From: Rhodococcus triatomae
GTDB taxonomy: Bacteria > Actinomycetota > Actinomycetes > Mycobacteriales > Mycobacteriaceae
Direction: 5' to 3'
Assembly (NCBI RefSeq): GCF_014217785.1
Contig: NZ_CP048814.1
Location: forward strand, 3,410,001 to 3,474,000
DNA length: 64,000 bases
Part shown: positions 8,896 to 16,605 of the stretch, piece by piece
How the letters are laid out: each line of letters opens with the position of its first letter
Numbering within the stretch: the first letter of the stretch is position 1
Position numbers and translations under genes: made by a program
The notes under the pieces: model-generated
Told to the model about the DNA's origin: nothing
What the model saw: the letters and a program-made list of their open reading frames with translations, nothing else
Database searches by the model: none

Positions 8896-9479
8896 GCCGG
8901 TTCTTCCTCGGCCGGTGACGGGTGGTGGTCGGCGGGATCGAGGTGCAGGCGAACCTGGGTGGCGACGTCGGCGTCCTGCACTGTCGCAGCGATCCAGGCG
9001 GCTGTTTCCTCGGCTCGTGCGGTGAACGCGAGAATGTCGATCCCGGCGTGAGCGTTGACCACCAGGGACAGCGTGGGGAGACCACGGTCGACGAGCGCCC
9101 GCGCCCGCACCGATCGCACTTCGGGGAACTCGCGCAGTTCGCCGGCGATTCCGTCGGCCAGTGCGCCGAGATCGATCGCCACCGACAGCCCGCTCTCCGG
9201 ATCGACGATCCGTACCGGATGTGGGCGGCGGCGGGTGAGATCGAGGCTCAGGAGCACGATCCCGAAGACCAGGGCCGCGACCAGGACGCCGGCGAGGAGC
9301 CACGGCCACCACGTCCACGTCGGCACGGCGACGACGGCCTCCCGGTCGTACCGCGCGACCAGGTCGCGGATCGCAGTGACCCCGAGATTCCACGCGAGCG
9401 CGTACGCGGCGCAGCCGATCAGTGCGAGCCCGAGGACGAGGACGATCGCCCGATTGAGAGCCGCGAGTCGCCGGCTCAT
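8886..9479 (-). CDS. AmaP-like alkaline shock-associated membrane protein
   Basis: A 197-residue protein with two predicted membrane helices (about residues 10-30, AIVLVLGLALIGCAAYALAW, and 55-78, WWPWLLAGVLVAALVFGIVL). A soluble Asp23-like C-terminal region follows (ELREFPEVRSVRARALVDR ... PTLSLVVNAHAG). This is the layout of AmaP-type proteins that anchor Asp23 at the membrane. It is the last of four leftward genes and overlaps the preceding stop by 4 bp. Function is inferred from family and context. Confidence 0.65.
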   Translation of the reverse strand: MSRRLAALNRAIVLVLGLALIGCAAYALAWNLGVTAIRDLVARYDREAVVAVPTWTWWPWLLAGVLVAALVFGIVLLSLDLTRRRPHPVRIVDPESGLSVAIDLGALADGIAGELREFPEVRSVRARALVDRGLPTLSLVVNAHAGIDILAFTARAEETAAWIAATVQDADVATQVRLHLDPADHHPSPAEEEPATH

Positions 9480-10456
9480 GTGCGCACCTTGATCCGTAAT
9501 TGCGGCTCGGTCCCGAGATGCCGGAGACCGGGTTCCACGGCGTCTCGAACGGCGGCCTCGATCTCCTGCTCCGAACTGACCTCGTTGCGGGTGACGTGCA
9601 CGGTCACCCGTCGGCGGTCGACGGTGGTGCGCGCGGTGACGACCCCGGCCACGGCGGAGGCGTGGCTACTGGTGGTCCGGGCGACGTCGGTGGGTCGCAT
9701 CCACACCACCGGAGCGGCAGTCGAGACGGTGAGCGGGACGTGCGTGGGAGGCCGTGGTTTGAGCGCGGCGACGACCAGGGCGACGCCGAGTACCGCGCAG
9801 GCGACGACGACCGGAATGATCCACTCCGACCAGTGCAGGCGTGCGGCCCACTCGACGGTGTTGCGGATCCACGGAGCGCCGTGCACGGTCTCGTGGACGA
9901 TGAGCAGCTCCCGCGCAGCCACCACGGCCAGAGCGAGCGCGCCGAGGGCGATCGCGACGGCGGCGGGCACCGCGGCCGGGAGCGCTCGCGGCGTCCGGGC
10001 CCGGATGGCGGCGGCGGCATCCCGGGACGTTTCCGCCTCGGCCGGAAGGTGGTCGCCGGTGTCGCTGCTCCGGTCCACGGATTCCGCTCCGGTGGCGCCG
10101 GCAACGACGATGTTGAGTTCGTGAACCGGCAGACCGGTCAGTTCCTGCACCCGGTCCGAGACGTCGTGATGCAGTCGGCGGCTCACCCGGTCGACGCGGC
10201 TCGGCCAGGTCACGGCAACGTAGAGGTTGATCGCGATCGCGTCCGTCCCCACCGAGACGTCGGCGCGGGGGAGGTGACGGCCGGTGAGCCGACTGAATCC
10301 GCCCTGCGGCTTCCCGATGCCGGGTACCTGGGTGGCAGCGGTCGTGACGATCTTCGTGATCGCCTTCTCCTTGATGACGAGCCGGCCACGCAGCCCCGGG
10401 TCGTCGGCGAGCGTGTCGCCGGTGTCCGGGACCGGGGGACTCTCGGGATCAACCAC
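9476..10456 (-). CDS. Asp23/Gls24-type protein with C-terminal DUF6286-like membrane region
   Basis: A 326-residue two-part protein. Residues about 25-120 are Asp23-like (LVIKEKAITKIVTTAATQVPG, VSVGTDAIAINLYVAV, VQELTGLPVHELNIVVAGA). After an Ala-rich linker come two hydrophobic segments (about 160-185 and 215-235) and a soluble tail (TARTTVDRRRVTVHVTRNEV) resembling DUF6286. It starts with GTG, overlapping the end of the small DUF2273-like gene by 8 bp, and its own end overlaps the AmaP-like gene. It probably acts with its neighbours at the membrane in envelope-stress homeostasis. Confidence 0.7.
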   Translation of the reverse strand: MVDPESPPVPDTGDTLADDPGLRGRLVIKEKAITKIVTTAATQVPGIGKPQGGFSRLTGRHLPRADVSVGTDAIAINLYVAVTWPSRVDRVSRRLHHDVSDRVQELTGLPVHELNIVVAGATGAESVDRSSDTGDHLPAEAETSRDAAAAIRARTPRALPAAVPAAVAIALGALALAVVAARELLIVHETVHGAPWIRNTVEWAARLHWSEWIIPVVVACAVLGVALVVAALKPRPPTHVPLTVSTAAPVVWMRPTDVARTTSSHASAVAGVVTARTTVDRRRVTVHVTRNEVSSEQEIEAAVRDAVEPGLRHLGTEPQLRIKVRT

Positions 10457-10628
10457 GGCCGCGGGTGTGCAGCAGGGCGCCGAGGTCGATGTGGCCGTCG
10501 CGGTGCGCTCCGATCGCGATCCCCACGCCGCCGAGCAGGACGGCGAGAACGAATCCCGTGAAGCCTCCGGTGATCGCGGCGAGCGCGAGCAACAGTCCGG
10601 CGAGCAGTCCCAGCGCTGTGTTGGTCAT
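10449..10628 (-). CDS. Small membrane protein, DUF2273-like
   Basis: A 59-residue protein found by translating the gap between the two Asp23-type genes. It starts MTNTALGLLAGLLLALAAIT and continues with a second hydrophobic stretch (FTGFVLAVLLGGVGIAIG) and a short polar tail (HRDGHIDLGALLHTRGRG). The two-helix hairpin and its position between Asp23 and AmaP-type genes match DUF2273 proteins of Asp23 operons. It overlaps the downstream gene by 8 bp, so translation is probably coupled. Confidence 0.7.
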   Translation of the reverse strand: MTNTALGLLAGLLLALAAITGGFTGFVLAVLLGGVGIAIGAHRDGHIDLGALLHTRGRG

Positions 10629-10683
10629 CGTGTCTGGTGTCCCGTCGAATCGGTCGTCGAATCGGTCACTGCACCCTCGGTCG

Positions 10684-11145
10684 TCACTGCACTCTCGGCT
10701 TGGCGTCCGCGTCCTGGGGCGCTTCGAGGTCGTCGAACAGCACGACGTCGTAGACGGTGATGTTGACCTCGGTGACCTCGAGTCCGGTCATGGACTCGAC
10801 TGCTGCGATGACGTTCCGGCGGATCCCCAGCGCCAGCTCGTGCAGGGCGACGCCGTAGTCCGCGACGATCCCGATGTCCAGTGCCGCCTGCTTCTCACCG
10901 ACCTCGACCGCGATGCCCTGGGCATGATTGACGCGGGCGCCGGGGACGCGGTCACGCAGCGCGCCGACCGCGCGGGCGGTGCCGCCACCGACATCGTGGA
11001 CGCCGCTGACCTCGCGGGTCGCGATCCCGGCGATCTTCGCGACGACGGCGTCGGCGATGGAGGTGGTGCCCTGTGAGCCGACCAGCTCCGCACCGGCGCT
11101 CGCTCCGTACCCGTTACGCCCCTTGCCCTCTTCGTCGCCGGTCAT
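10684..11145 (-). CDS. Asp23/Gls24 family envelope stress response protein
   Basis: A 153-residue soluble protein with the Asp23 fold across most of its length: TTSIADAVVAKIAGIATREV near residue 30, IAVEVGEKQAALDIGIVADYG near 80, then VTEVNITVYDVVL at the end. Asp23/Gls24 proteins are abundant membrane-associated factors in Gram-positives linked to cell-wall stress and alkaline shock. It is the first gene of the leftward module that continues with DUF2273-, DUF6286- and AmaP-like genes. Its promoter would lie in the 181-bp region shared with the divergent ferredoxin reductase. Confidence 0.85.
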   Translation of the reverse strand: MTGDEEGKGRNGYGASAGAELVGSQGTTSIADAVVAKIAGIATREVSGVHDVGGGTARAVGALRDRVPGARVNHAQGIAVEVGEKQAALDIGIVADYGVALHELALGIRRNVIAAVESMTGLEVTEVNITVYDVVLFDDLEAPQDADAKPRVQ

Positions 11146-11240
11146 GGTCGCTCCTCACCGTGTCGCCGTGTCGTCTTCCACAGTAGTGACCCGAGGGGCC
11201 TCGCGGAGCCCACGCCACGCGGCGGCGTCGGCCGACGAAT

Positions 11241-11254
11241 TAGAACGTGTTGCA
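11241..11254 (+). promoter_or_regulatory. KstR-like operator upstream of the ferredoxin reductase
   Basis: TAGAACGTGTTGCA fits the published KstR pattern T-nn-AAC-nn-GTT-nn-A exactly, with one perfect half (TAGAAC) and a degenerate second half. It lies 73 bp before the ferredoxin reductase start, in the divergent region shared with the asp23 module. KstR represses cholesterol degradation genes in mycobacteria and rhodococci. Confidence 0.5.
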
Positions 11255-11326
11255 GTTATGTGTCCTGCCGGGTCACACTGTGGGGGCGCCCACCCGCGTC
11301 GGGTGTGCCGCGGAAGGAGGGTGGCT

Positions 11327-12532
11327 GTGGTGGAACGAGTGGTGATCGTCGGCGCGGGTCTGGCCGGGCTGCGCACGGCGGAGGAGTTGCGTCGCGCCGG
11401 ATTCGACGGTGAGCTGGTGTTGGTCGGCGCCGAGACCTGCCTTCCGTACGACCGCCCGCCGCTGTCGAAGGAGTTTCTGCGCGGCGACGTGGACGACACC
11501 ACCCTGCGGCCCCGGGAGTTCTTCGACGACGAGCGCATCGATCTCCGTCTGGGCGCGGTGGCAACGGGCATCGACCCGGAGCGGCGCACGGTGACCCTCA
11601 CCGCAGCATCGGATCCCGACACGTTCGAGGAACTCGAATACGGCGAACTCGTCGTCGCGACCGGGTTGACGCCCCGGAGGATCCCCGGCCTGCCCGAATC
11701 GGAGGGCATACACGTACTGCGGTCGGTGGACGACGCCCGCGGACTGCGGACGCGCCTCGTACCGGGCGCCCGAGCTCTCGTGGTCGGCGCGGGATTCGTC
11801 GGCTGCGAGTTGGCCGCCTCGATGCGCTCGGCGGACGTCGACGTCGTCCTCGTCGAGCCACGGTCGACGTCCCTGGAAGCCGCTCTGGGACCGACGGTGG
11901 GTGCGCTGGTGGCGCGCCTGCACGCCGAGGCAGGGGTCGACCTGCGCACCGGTGTCGGGCTGGCCGGGGTGGCGTCGGTGTCCGGCGCGTACCGTGCCAC
12001 CCTCGGTGACGGCTCCGAGATCGTCGCGGACCTGATCGTCGTCGGCATCGGTTCGACGCCGGTCACGGACTGGTTGCACGGTAGCGGCGTCGCTCTCGAC
12101 ACCGACGGCGGCGTTCGCTGTGACGAGTCGGGACGCACCGGTGTCGAGCACGTGTGGGCGGTCGGCGACGTCGCCTCGTGGACCGGCGAGGCAGGCGTCG
12201 CCGAGCGAGTGGAGCACTGGAGCAATTGCGGCGAGCAGGCGCGGTCGCTCGCCGGGGCGCTCACCGGCAGTGGCGGGGAGGACACCGCGCAGGTCCGGTA
12301 TTTCTGGAGTGATCAGTACGGGGTGAAGATCCAGGCGCTCGGGTCGGTCGCGGAGACCGACCGGGTCCACGTCGTCGTGGACGACGGCCGCAAGTTCGTC
12401 GCGTACTACGAACGGGACGGTCGATTGACCGGGGTGGTCGGGGCCGGGAAGGCCGGCGCCGTGATGAAGATGCGGGGAAAGATCGCCGAGTCGGTCCCGA
12501 TCGGCGACGTGCTCGAGGTCGCCTCCACGTGA
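11327..12532 (+). CDS. FAD-dependent NAD(P)H:ferredoxin reductase (BphA4/CamA-like)
   Basis: A protein of about 401 residues. The start is one of two closely spaced GTG codons 6-9 bp after AAGGAGG. FAD-binding VVIVGAGLAGLRTAEELR is at the N-terminus, followed by the family signature DRPPLSKEFLRGD near residue 45. The NAD(P)-binding ALVVGAGFVGCELAASM lies near 150 and the second FAD contact VWAVGDVASW near 278. A reductase C-terminal domain (RYFWSDQYGVKIQALGS) follows. Such enzymes pass electrons to ferredoxins serving P450s or Rieske oxygenases. The position after the str operon resembles M. tuberculosis Rv0688. A KstR-like box upstream suggests a link to sterol catabolism, which is inference. 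Confidence 0.88.
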   Translation: MVERVVIVGAGLAGLRTAEELRRAGFDGELVLVGAETCLPYDRPPLSKEFLRGDVDDTTLRPREFFDDERIDLRLGAVATGIDPERRTVTLTAASDPDTFEELEYGELVVATGLTPRRIPGLPESEGIHVLRSVDDARGLRTRLVPGARALVVGAGFVGCELAASMRSADVDVVLVEPRSTSLEAALGPTVGALVARLHAEAGVDLRTGVGLAGVASVSGAYRATLGDGSEIVADLIVVGIGSTPVTDWLHGSGVALDTDGGVRCDESGRTGVEHVWAVGDVASWTGEAGVAERVEHWSNCGEQARSLAGALTGSGGEDTAQVRYFWSDQYGVKIQALGSVAETDRVHVVVDDGRKFVAYYERDGRLTGVVGAGKAGAVMKMRGKIAESVPIGDVLEVAST

Positions 12533-12552
12533 GGTGCGCGCAGGCGGCGCGC

Positions 12553-12558
12553 TAGATT
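12553..12558 (+). promoter_or_regulatory. Putative -10 element of a leaderless gene
   Basis: TAGATT sits 6 bp before the GTG of the racemase homologue, with no Shine-Dalgarno sequence, the arrangement expected for a leaderless transcript. Confidence 0.4.
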
Positions 12559-12564
12559 CGTAGG

Positions 12565-13317
12565 GTGATCGTCGCGCTCATCGATTCCGGCCTCGGCTTG
12601 CTGCCGACGTCGGCGTGGCTGCGCAAGCTCCGCCCCGACCTGGACCTTCTCCTCGCACTCGACCCGGACCAGGCGCCCTGGGGGCCGAAACCTCGGGAGT
12701 GGGTGGTGGACCGGGTGCTGGGTGCGGTGCAACTGTCCCTCGATCACGGTGCCGAGGCGATCGTTCTTCCGTGCAACACGGCCAGTGTCAGCGCACTCGA
12801 CGAGGTACGCGACCATGTCGGCCCGGCGGTGCCGGTGATCGGGACGGTGCCGGCGATCAAACCGGCGGCGGCGCGCTATTCGTCGGTGGCGATCTGGGCC
12901 ACGGCGACGACGACCGCGAGCAGCTATCAAGCGGATCTCATCCGAAAGTTCGGCAACGGGAGCTCGGTGTCCGGGGTCGCGTGCCACGGGCTGGCCGACT
13001 CGATCGACCGGGGCGACCTGAACGGAGTCGACGACGCGGTACGGGCCGCAGCCCTGGCCACCCCGGCCGGTACCGAGGCGGTCGTACTCGGGTGCACCCA
13101 CTATCCCCTCGTCGCCGACGTGATCGCGGCGCGCCTGCCCGAGGGGGTGGCGCTTTTCGACAGTGCCGAGGCGGTGGCTGCGCAGACGATCCGGCGGATC
13201 GACGCGATCGCGCCTGCGGGCCCCGGCACCGGAACGGTGCGGGTCTTCCTCAGCGGCCGTCCCGGTCGGCTGCCGGCGTCGGCCGACCGTTTCGAGGCCG
13301 GGCGCCTGCTGTCCTGA
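12565..13317 (+). CDS. Aspartate/glutamate racemase family protein (MurI-like)
   Basis: A 250-residue protein with both catalytic cysteine motifs of glutamate racemase: LPCNTASV near residue 70 and GCTHYPLV near 178. The start of the fold, MIVALIDSGLGLL, replaces the more usual FDSGVGGL, and the protein is slightly shorter than typical MurI. It could supply D-glutamate for peptidoglycan or be a specialised racemase paralogue; a second murI elsewhere in the genome would favour the latter. It is probably translated from a leaderless mRNA. Confidence 0.75.
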   Translation: MIVALIDSGLGLLPTSAWLRKLRPDLDLLLALDPDQAPWGPKPREWVVDRVLGAVQLSLDHGAEAIVLPCNTASVSALDEVRDHVGPAVPVIGTVPAIKPAAARYSSVAIWATATTTASSYQADLIRKFGNGSSVSGVACHGLADSIDRGDLNGVDDAVRAAALATPAGTEAVVLGCTHYPLVADVIAARLPEGVALFDSAEAVAAQTIRRIDAIAPAGPGTGTVRVFLSGRPGRLPASADRFEAGRLLS

Positions 13318-13347
13318 GCCCCCGCCGGAATCCGTGGCCGCACAGGT

Positions 13348-13379
13348 GAGCGGGGCCCGGCCACTGCCGCGCCCCGCTC
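13348..13379. terminator. Bidirectional hairpin between convergent genes
   Basis: GAGCGGGGC and GCCCCGCTC form a perfect 9-bp stem around a 14-nt loop, between the stops of the racemase and the leftward SPW-repeat gene. It can serve both directions. There is no strong T-tract. Confidence 0.5.
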
Positions 13380-13407
13380 TCGTCGTGCAGATGTGCTGTC
13401 TCGTCTG

Positions 13408-13773
13408 TCAGTGATGTGCCGCCATACCTCCCTGTCTGTGTGCCAGCGAGTTGGTCACCGGAAGCCCGGTGACCGCGACGACGACGGTGAGCACGCCGAC
13501 CACCCACGCGGTCCACGCTGCGCCGCTCATCGCATGGAAGTTCATCGCCCAGGGAGCGATGAACATCAGTACGCCGAGTACCGCCATCCCGTACTCGGCG
13601 TACGACAGCTCGGGCCGGTACATGTGCGCCACGCCGGCCAGTGCCACGAGAACACCGAGAACGATCAGAGACCAGCGTGCCGCGTTGTTGGTATCGAGCC
13701 AGATCGGCGACAGTGCCGCGTACACGCCGAGTACCACGGCCGCGACATCTTGAATTCGACTCCACGACCTCAT
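13408..13773 (-). CDS. SPW-repeat family membrane protein
   Basis: A 121-residue integral membrane protein with four hydrophobic segments. Two repeats of the SPW type are visible: VYAALSPIWLD near residue 20 and VLMFIAPWAMNF near 75. The start at MRSWSRIQDV is chosen because GAGGAGG lies 6 bp upstream; a reading 14 codons longer lacks a ribosome-binding site. The family is of unknown function and common in actinobacteria. It is convergent with the racemase and divergent from the SRAP gene. Confidence 0.75.
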   Translation of the reverse strand: MRSWSRIQDVAAVVLGVYAALSPIWLDTNNAARWSLIVLGVLVALAGVAHMYRPELSYAEYGMAVLGVLMFIAPWAMNFHAMSGAAWTAWVVGVLTVVVAVTGLPVTNSLAHRQGGMAAHH

Positions 13774-13808
13774 GTCGAGCCTCCTCGAACTGGATTGTGT
13801 CCACTTCC

Positions 13809-13837
13809 AGTACACGCCTGGTCGGGCGTCCTATCAA
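13809..13837 (-). promoter_or_regulatory. Putative promoter of the SPW-repeat gene
   Basis: On the minus strand, TTGATA (13837-13832), a 17-bp spacer and TGTACT (13814-13809) form a good housekeeping-type promoter about 36 bp before the gene start. Confidence 0.5.
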
Positions 13838-13985
13838 TGCCGTCGACCATTGCATTCGGGTAACCGTCGGCCGGTTCAGGTCTCGATGCGGTGACTGCGA
13901 AACGATCGGTCCCGATGTCCCTCGCCGGGGGGTTCGTGTTGGATGGACACCGGGTGCACGGGAGTCTCGAGGATCGGGAGCGGAC

Positions 13986-14690
13986 ATGTGCGGGCGCTAC
14001 GCGAGTACCACCACCGACAAGGAACTGCGATCGGCCTTCGCGGTGGAAGAGGTCGTCGACGATGCGCTACCGCCGTCGTACAACGTGGCTCCCACCCAGC
14101 AGGTACGGGTGATCCTCGAACGGCCTCCGCGAGAGGCGCCCGACGCAGATCCGGTGCGGCAGTTGCGGTCCGCCCGCTGGGGCCTGGTTCCGTCCTGGGC
14201 GAAGGACGTCGCGACGGGGAACCGGTTGATCAACGCACGCTCGGAGTCGATCACCGAGAAGCCCGCATTCCGGCGGGCGGCGGTGCGACGCAGGTGCATC
14301 CTTCCCGCCGACGGATACTTCGAATGGCAGAAGCGTGACGGGAAGAAGATCCCGTACTTCCTGCACGGCGAGGGCGTCCTCGCGATGGCGGGCCTGTACG
14401 AACTGTGGCGGGATCCGGACAAGGCCGAGGACGATCCCGACCGATGGTTGTGGTCGGCGACGATCCTCACCACCGAGGCGACGGACGCCGCGGGGCACAT
14501 CCACGACCGCTCACCGGTGGTGCTGCCGGAGACATTCGTCGAGCACTGGCTGGATCCGGCGATCGACGATCCCGCACAGGTCCGGGCTCTTCTCGCCTCG
14601 GTGCCGGAGCCGAAACTCGAGCCCTACGAGGTTCGCACCGCCGTCAACAGCCCGAGGAACAATTCCCCGGAGCTGTTGCGGCCGGTGTGA
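13986..14690 (+). CDS. SOS response-associated peptidase (SRAP, YedK/HMCES family)
   Basis: A 234-residue protein starting MCGRYAST. Cys2, exposed after removal of Met1, forms the thiazolidine DNA-protein crosslink at abasic sites in this family. The start ATG is therefore fixed by the MCGR motif; longer in-frame readings are wrong. Other conserved elements are NVAPTQQVRVIL near 40, RWGLVPSWAKD near 65, NARSESITEKPAF near 85, CILPADGYFEWQ near 107 and HDRSPVVLP near 178. It is 13 bp upstream of an AlkD-type gene, so the two form a probable DNA-damage operon. Confidence 0.93.
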   Translation: MCGRYASTTTDKELRSAFAVEEVVDDALPPSYNVAPTQQVRVILERPPREAPDADPVRQLRSARWGLVPSWAKDVATGNRLINARSESITEKPAFRRAAVRRRCILPADGYFEWQKRDGKKIPYFLHGEGVLAMAGLYELWRDPDKAEDDPDRWLWSATILTTEATDAAGHIHDRSPVVLPETFVEHWLDPAIDDPAQVRALLASVPEPKLEPYEVRTAVNSPRNNSPELLRPV

Positions 14691-14703
14691 CAGGCTCGGG
14701 GAC

Positions 14704-15423
14704 GTGCCCTCCACTGCCGCCGACGTCCAGCGTGACCTCGCCTTCGTGGCCGACGCCGCCGATGCGGCTCACCTGCAGCGGTTCTTCAAGACCGGGCCGG
14801 GGGAGTACGGCGAGGGCGACGTGTTCCTCGGGGTCCGGGTGCCGCAGACGCGGAAGATCGTCCGAGCGCATCGGGACATTCCGCCGGCCGAGATCCGCCG
14901 GTTGCTCGAGAGCCCGGTGCACGAGCATCGGCTCGCCGGACTCCTGCTGCTCGTGGAGCGGTTCGAGCGGGCCCGGGACGAGTCGGTCCGCGCGGAGGTG
15001 GTGGACGCCTACCTCGAAGCGGTCCGCGACGGGCACGTGAACAACTGGGATCTCGTCGATACTTCGGCTCCCCGCATCCTCGGCGCGTGGTTCGCCGACC
15101 GCCCCCGTGACCCGGTCCGTGTACTCGCCGCGGACGAGGACCTGTGGCACAGGCGCGTTGCCTTGCTCACGACACTCGGGTTCCTCACGCGTGCAGACGC
15201 GTCCACGACGCTCGAGCTGGCGGAGAAGGTGCTGAGCGATCGTCGTGACCTGATCCAGAAGGCCGTCGGGTGGATGTTGCGAGAAGTGGGCTCACGGGTC
15301 GATCGTGAGGCGCTGACGGATTTCCTCGACGTCCACGCCGCCGAGATGGGCCGGACCGCACTGAGCTATGCGACCGAGCACCTCTCCGCGGACGAGCGCG
15401 CGCACTATCGCGCCCAGCGCTGA
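14704..15423 (+). CDS. DNA alkylation repair protein (AlkD-like HEAT-repeat glycosylase)
   Basis: A 239-residue alpha-helical protein of the DNA_alkylation family. The GTG start lies 13 bp after the SRAP stop. Family motifs are FFKTGPGEYGEGDVFLGVRVPQTRKIV (residues about 24-50), the helix HVNNWDLVDTSAPRILG near 112 and DLIQKAVGWMLREVG near 185. AlkD-type enzymes excise cationic N3/N7-alkylpurines without base flipping. The pairing with SRAP suggests handling of the resulting abasic sites, which is inference. Confidence 0.9.
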   Translation: MPSTAADVQRDLAFVADAADAAHLQRFFKTGPGEYGEGDVFLGVRVPQTRKIVRAHRDIPPAEIRRLLESPVHEHRLAGLLLLVERFERARDESVRAEVVDAYLEAVRDGHVNNWDLVDTSAPRILGAWFADRPRDPVRVLAADEDLWHRRVALLTTLGFLTRADASTTLELAEKVLSDRRDLIQKAVGWMLREVGSRVDREALTDFLDVHAAEMGRTALSYATEHLSADERAHYRAQR

Positions 15424-15455
15424 TCTACCCCCGGGAGGGGACGCGCAACTCGGAG

Positions 15456-16511
15456 TCAGAACTCGATTTCGAGGTCGTCGGTGACGGGCTTGGCCTGGCA
15501 ACCGAGGATGTATCCGCTCTCGATGTCCTCCGGGTCGAGGATCTCGGAGTTCTCCATGTCGACCTTGCCGGACAGGAGAGTGCAGGCGCACGAACCGCAT
15601 TCACCTTCCTGGCAGGAATACGGGACGTCGATGCCCTTCGACATCATGATCTCGACGAGGGTCTGGGAACGCGGCCAGCGCAGCTCGTGGGTCTCGCCGT
15701 CCAACGTCACCCGCACCGTCGCCGCGTCGCCCGCCTCCTCGGGGCTGACCTCGGCGACCTCGACGTCCCGGAACGGATCTCCGGCAAGCGAATTGAAGAC
15801 CTCGGCATGGACGCGTTCGCGCGGCATCCCGGCGTCGGCGAGGGCCTTGTGCACGGTGTCCATGAACGGGCCGGGGCCGCACATGAACGCCTCCCCGGAC
15901 AGGTACGGCGCCGCGAACGTCGCGATCTGGTCCGCGCCGGGCAACCCCTGCAGGCGTTCGAGCCAGTGCACCACGACCAGTCGGGCGGGGTACTTCTCGG
16001 CGAGCCCGCGCAGGTCGTCGGCGAAGATGACGGAGCTCTCGTCCCGGTTGGCGTAGAACAGGACGACCGTGCCGTTGCCGGCCACCAGGACGGATTCGAG
16101 GATGGAGATGACCGGCGTGATACCGCTGCCCGCGGCGAAGAGCAGGAAGTTGCCGTCGAGATGCTTCGGGCTGAACACTCCGGACGGGGGGAGCACCTCG
16201 AGGGTGTCCCCGGCCCGGACGTTGTCGCAGATCCAGTTCGAGCCGTAGCCGTCCGCGGTGCGCTTGACGGTGACCTTCGGTGCGTCGTCGGTGTACGGAG
16301 AACTCGCGAGGGAGTAGCACCGAGCCACCGAGCCGGTTCGGTCGCTCGGGATGCGGAGGGTGAGGAACTGGCCCGGCCGGTACGCGAATTTCTCGTCCAG
16401 TTCGGCAGGCACGTCGAACACGAGCGACCGGGAGTCCGGGGTCTCCTCGATCACCTGCGATACGGTGAGGATCACCGACCTCGAGCTGTGGGGCACGTCG
16501 AGCGTCGTCAT
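15456..16511 (-). CDS. kshB: 3-ketosteroid 9-alpha-hydroxylase reductase component
   Basis: A 351-residue flavin and iron-sulfur reductase. The FNR-type FAD domain contains FAYRPGQFLTLRIPSDRTGS and RCYSLASSPYTDD near residue 60. The NAD domain contains FAAGSGITPVISILESVL near 125 and MCGPGPFMD near 210. A C-terminal plant-type [2Fe-2S] domain contains YSCQEGECGSCACTLLSGK and GYILGCQAKP. It closely resembles the KshB reductase that feeds the Rieske oxygenase KshA in steroid ring opening. A perfect KstR box 41 bp upstream supports membership of the cholesterol regulon. HsaD-, KshA- or other ksh genes are not in this window. Confidence 0.88.
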   Translation of the reverse strand: MTTLDVPHSSRSVILTVSQVIEETPDSRSLVFDVPAELDEKFAYRPGQFLTLRIPSDRTGSVARCYSLASSPYTDDAPKVTVKRTADGYGSNWICDNVRAGDTLEVLPPSGVFSPKHLDGNFLLFAAGSGITPVISILESVLVAGNGTVVLFYANRDESSVIFADDLRGLAEKYPARLVVVHWLERLQGLPGADQIATFAAPYLSGEAFMCGPGPFMDTVHKALADAGMPRERVHAEVFNSLAGDPFRDVEVAEVSPEEAGDAATVRVTLDGETHELRWPRSQTLVEIMMSKGIDVPYSCQEGECGSCACTLLSGKVDMENSEILDPEDIESGYILGCQAKPVTDDLEIEF

Positions 16512-16551
16512 CGTCTGGGCTTTCCTCTCGCGCCGGACCGGTGGTCAAATC

Positions 16552-16565
16552 TAGAACAGGTTCTA
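16552..16565 (-). promoter_or_regulatory. KstR operator upstream of kshB
   Basis: TAGAACAGGTTCTA is a perfect dyad matching T-nn-AAC-nn-GTT-nn-A with both halves TAGAAC/GTTCTA intact, and is extended by CTAG flanks. It lies between the GbsR-type gene and kshB, close enough to the kshB start to overlap its promoter. Confidence 0.8.
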
Positions 16566-16605
16566 GTTTGAGGATAGCAGTCCGGTGTCCACCCCGGAAC
16601 AACCG

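Noticed and set aside
10928-11326. Long N-terminal extension of the ferredoxin reductase
   Set aside because: It would run antisense through asp23 and the divergent promoter region; AAGGAGG immediately before GTG at 11327/11330 and the Rossmann motif define the real start.
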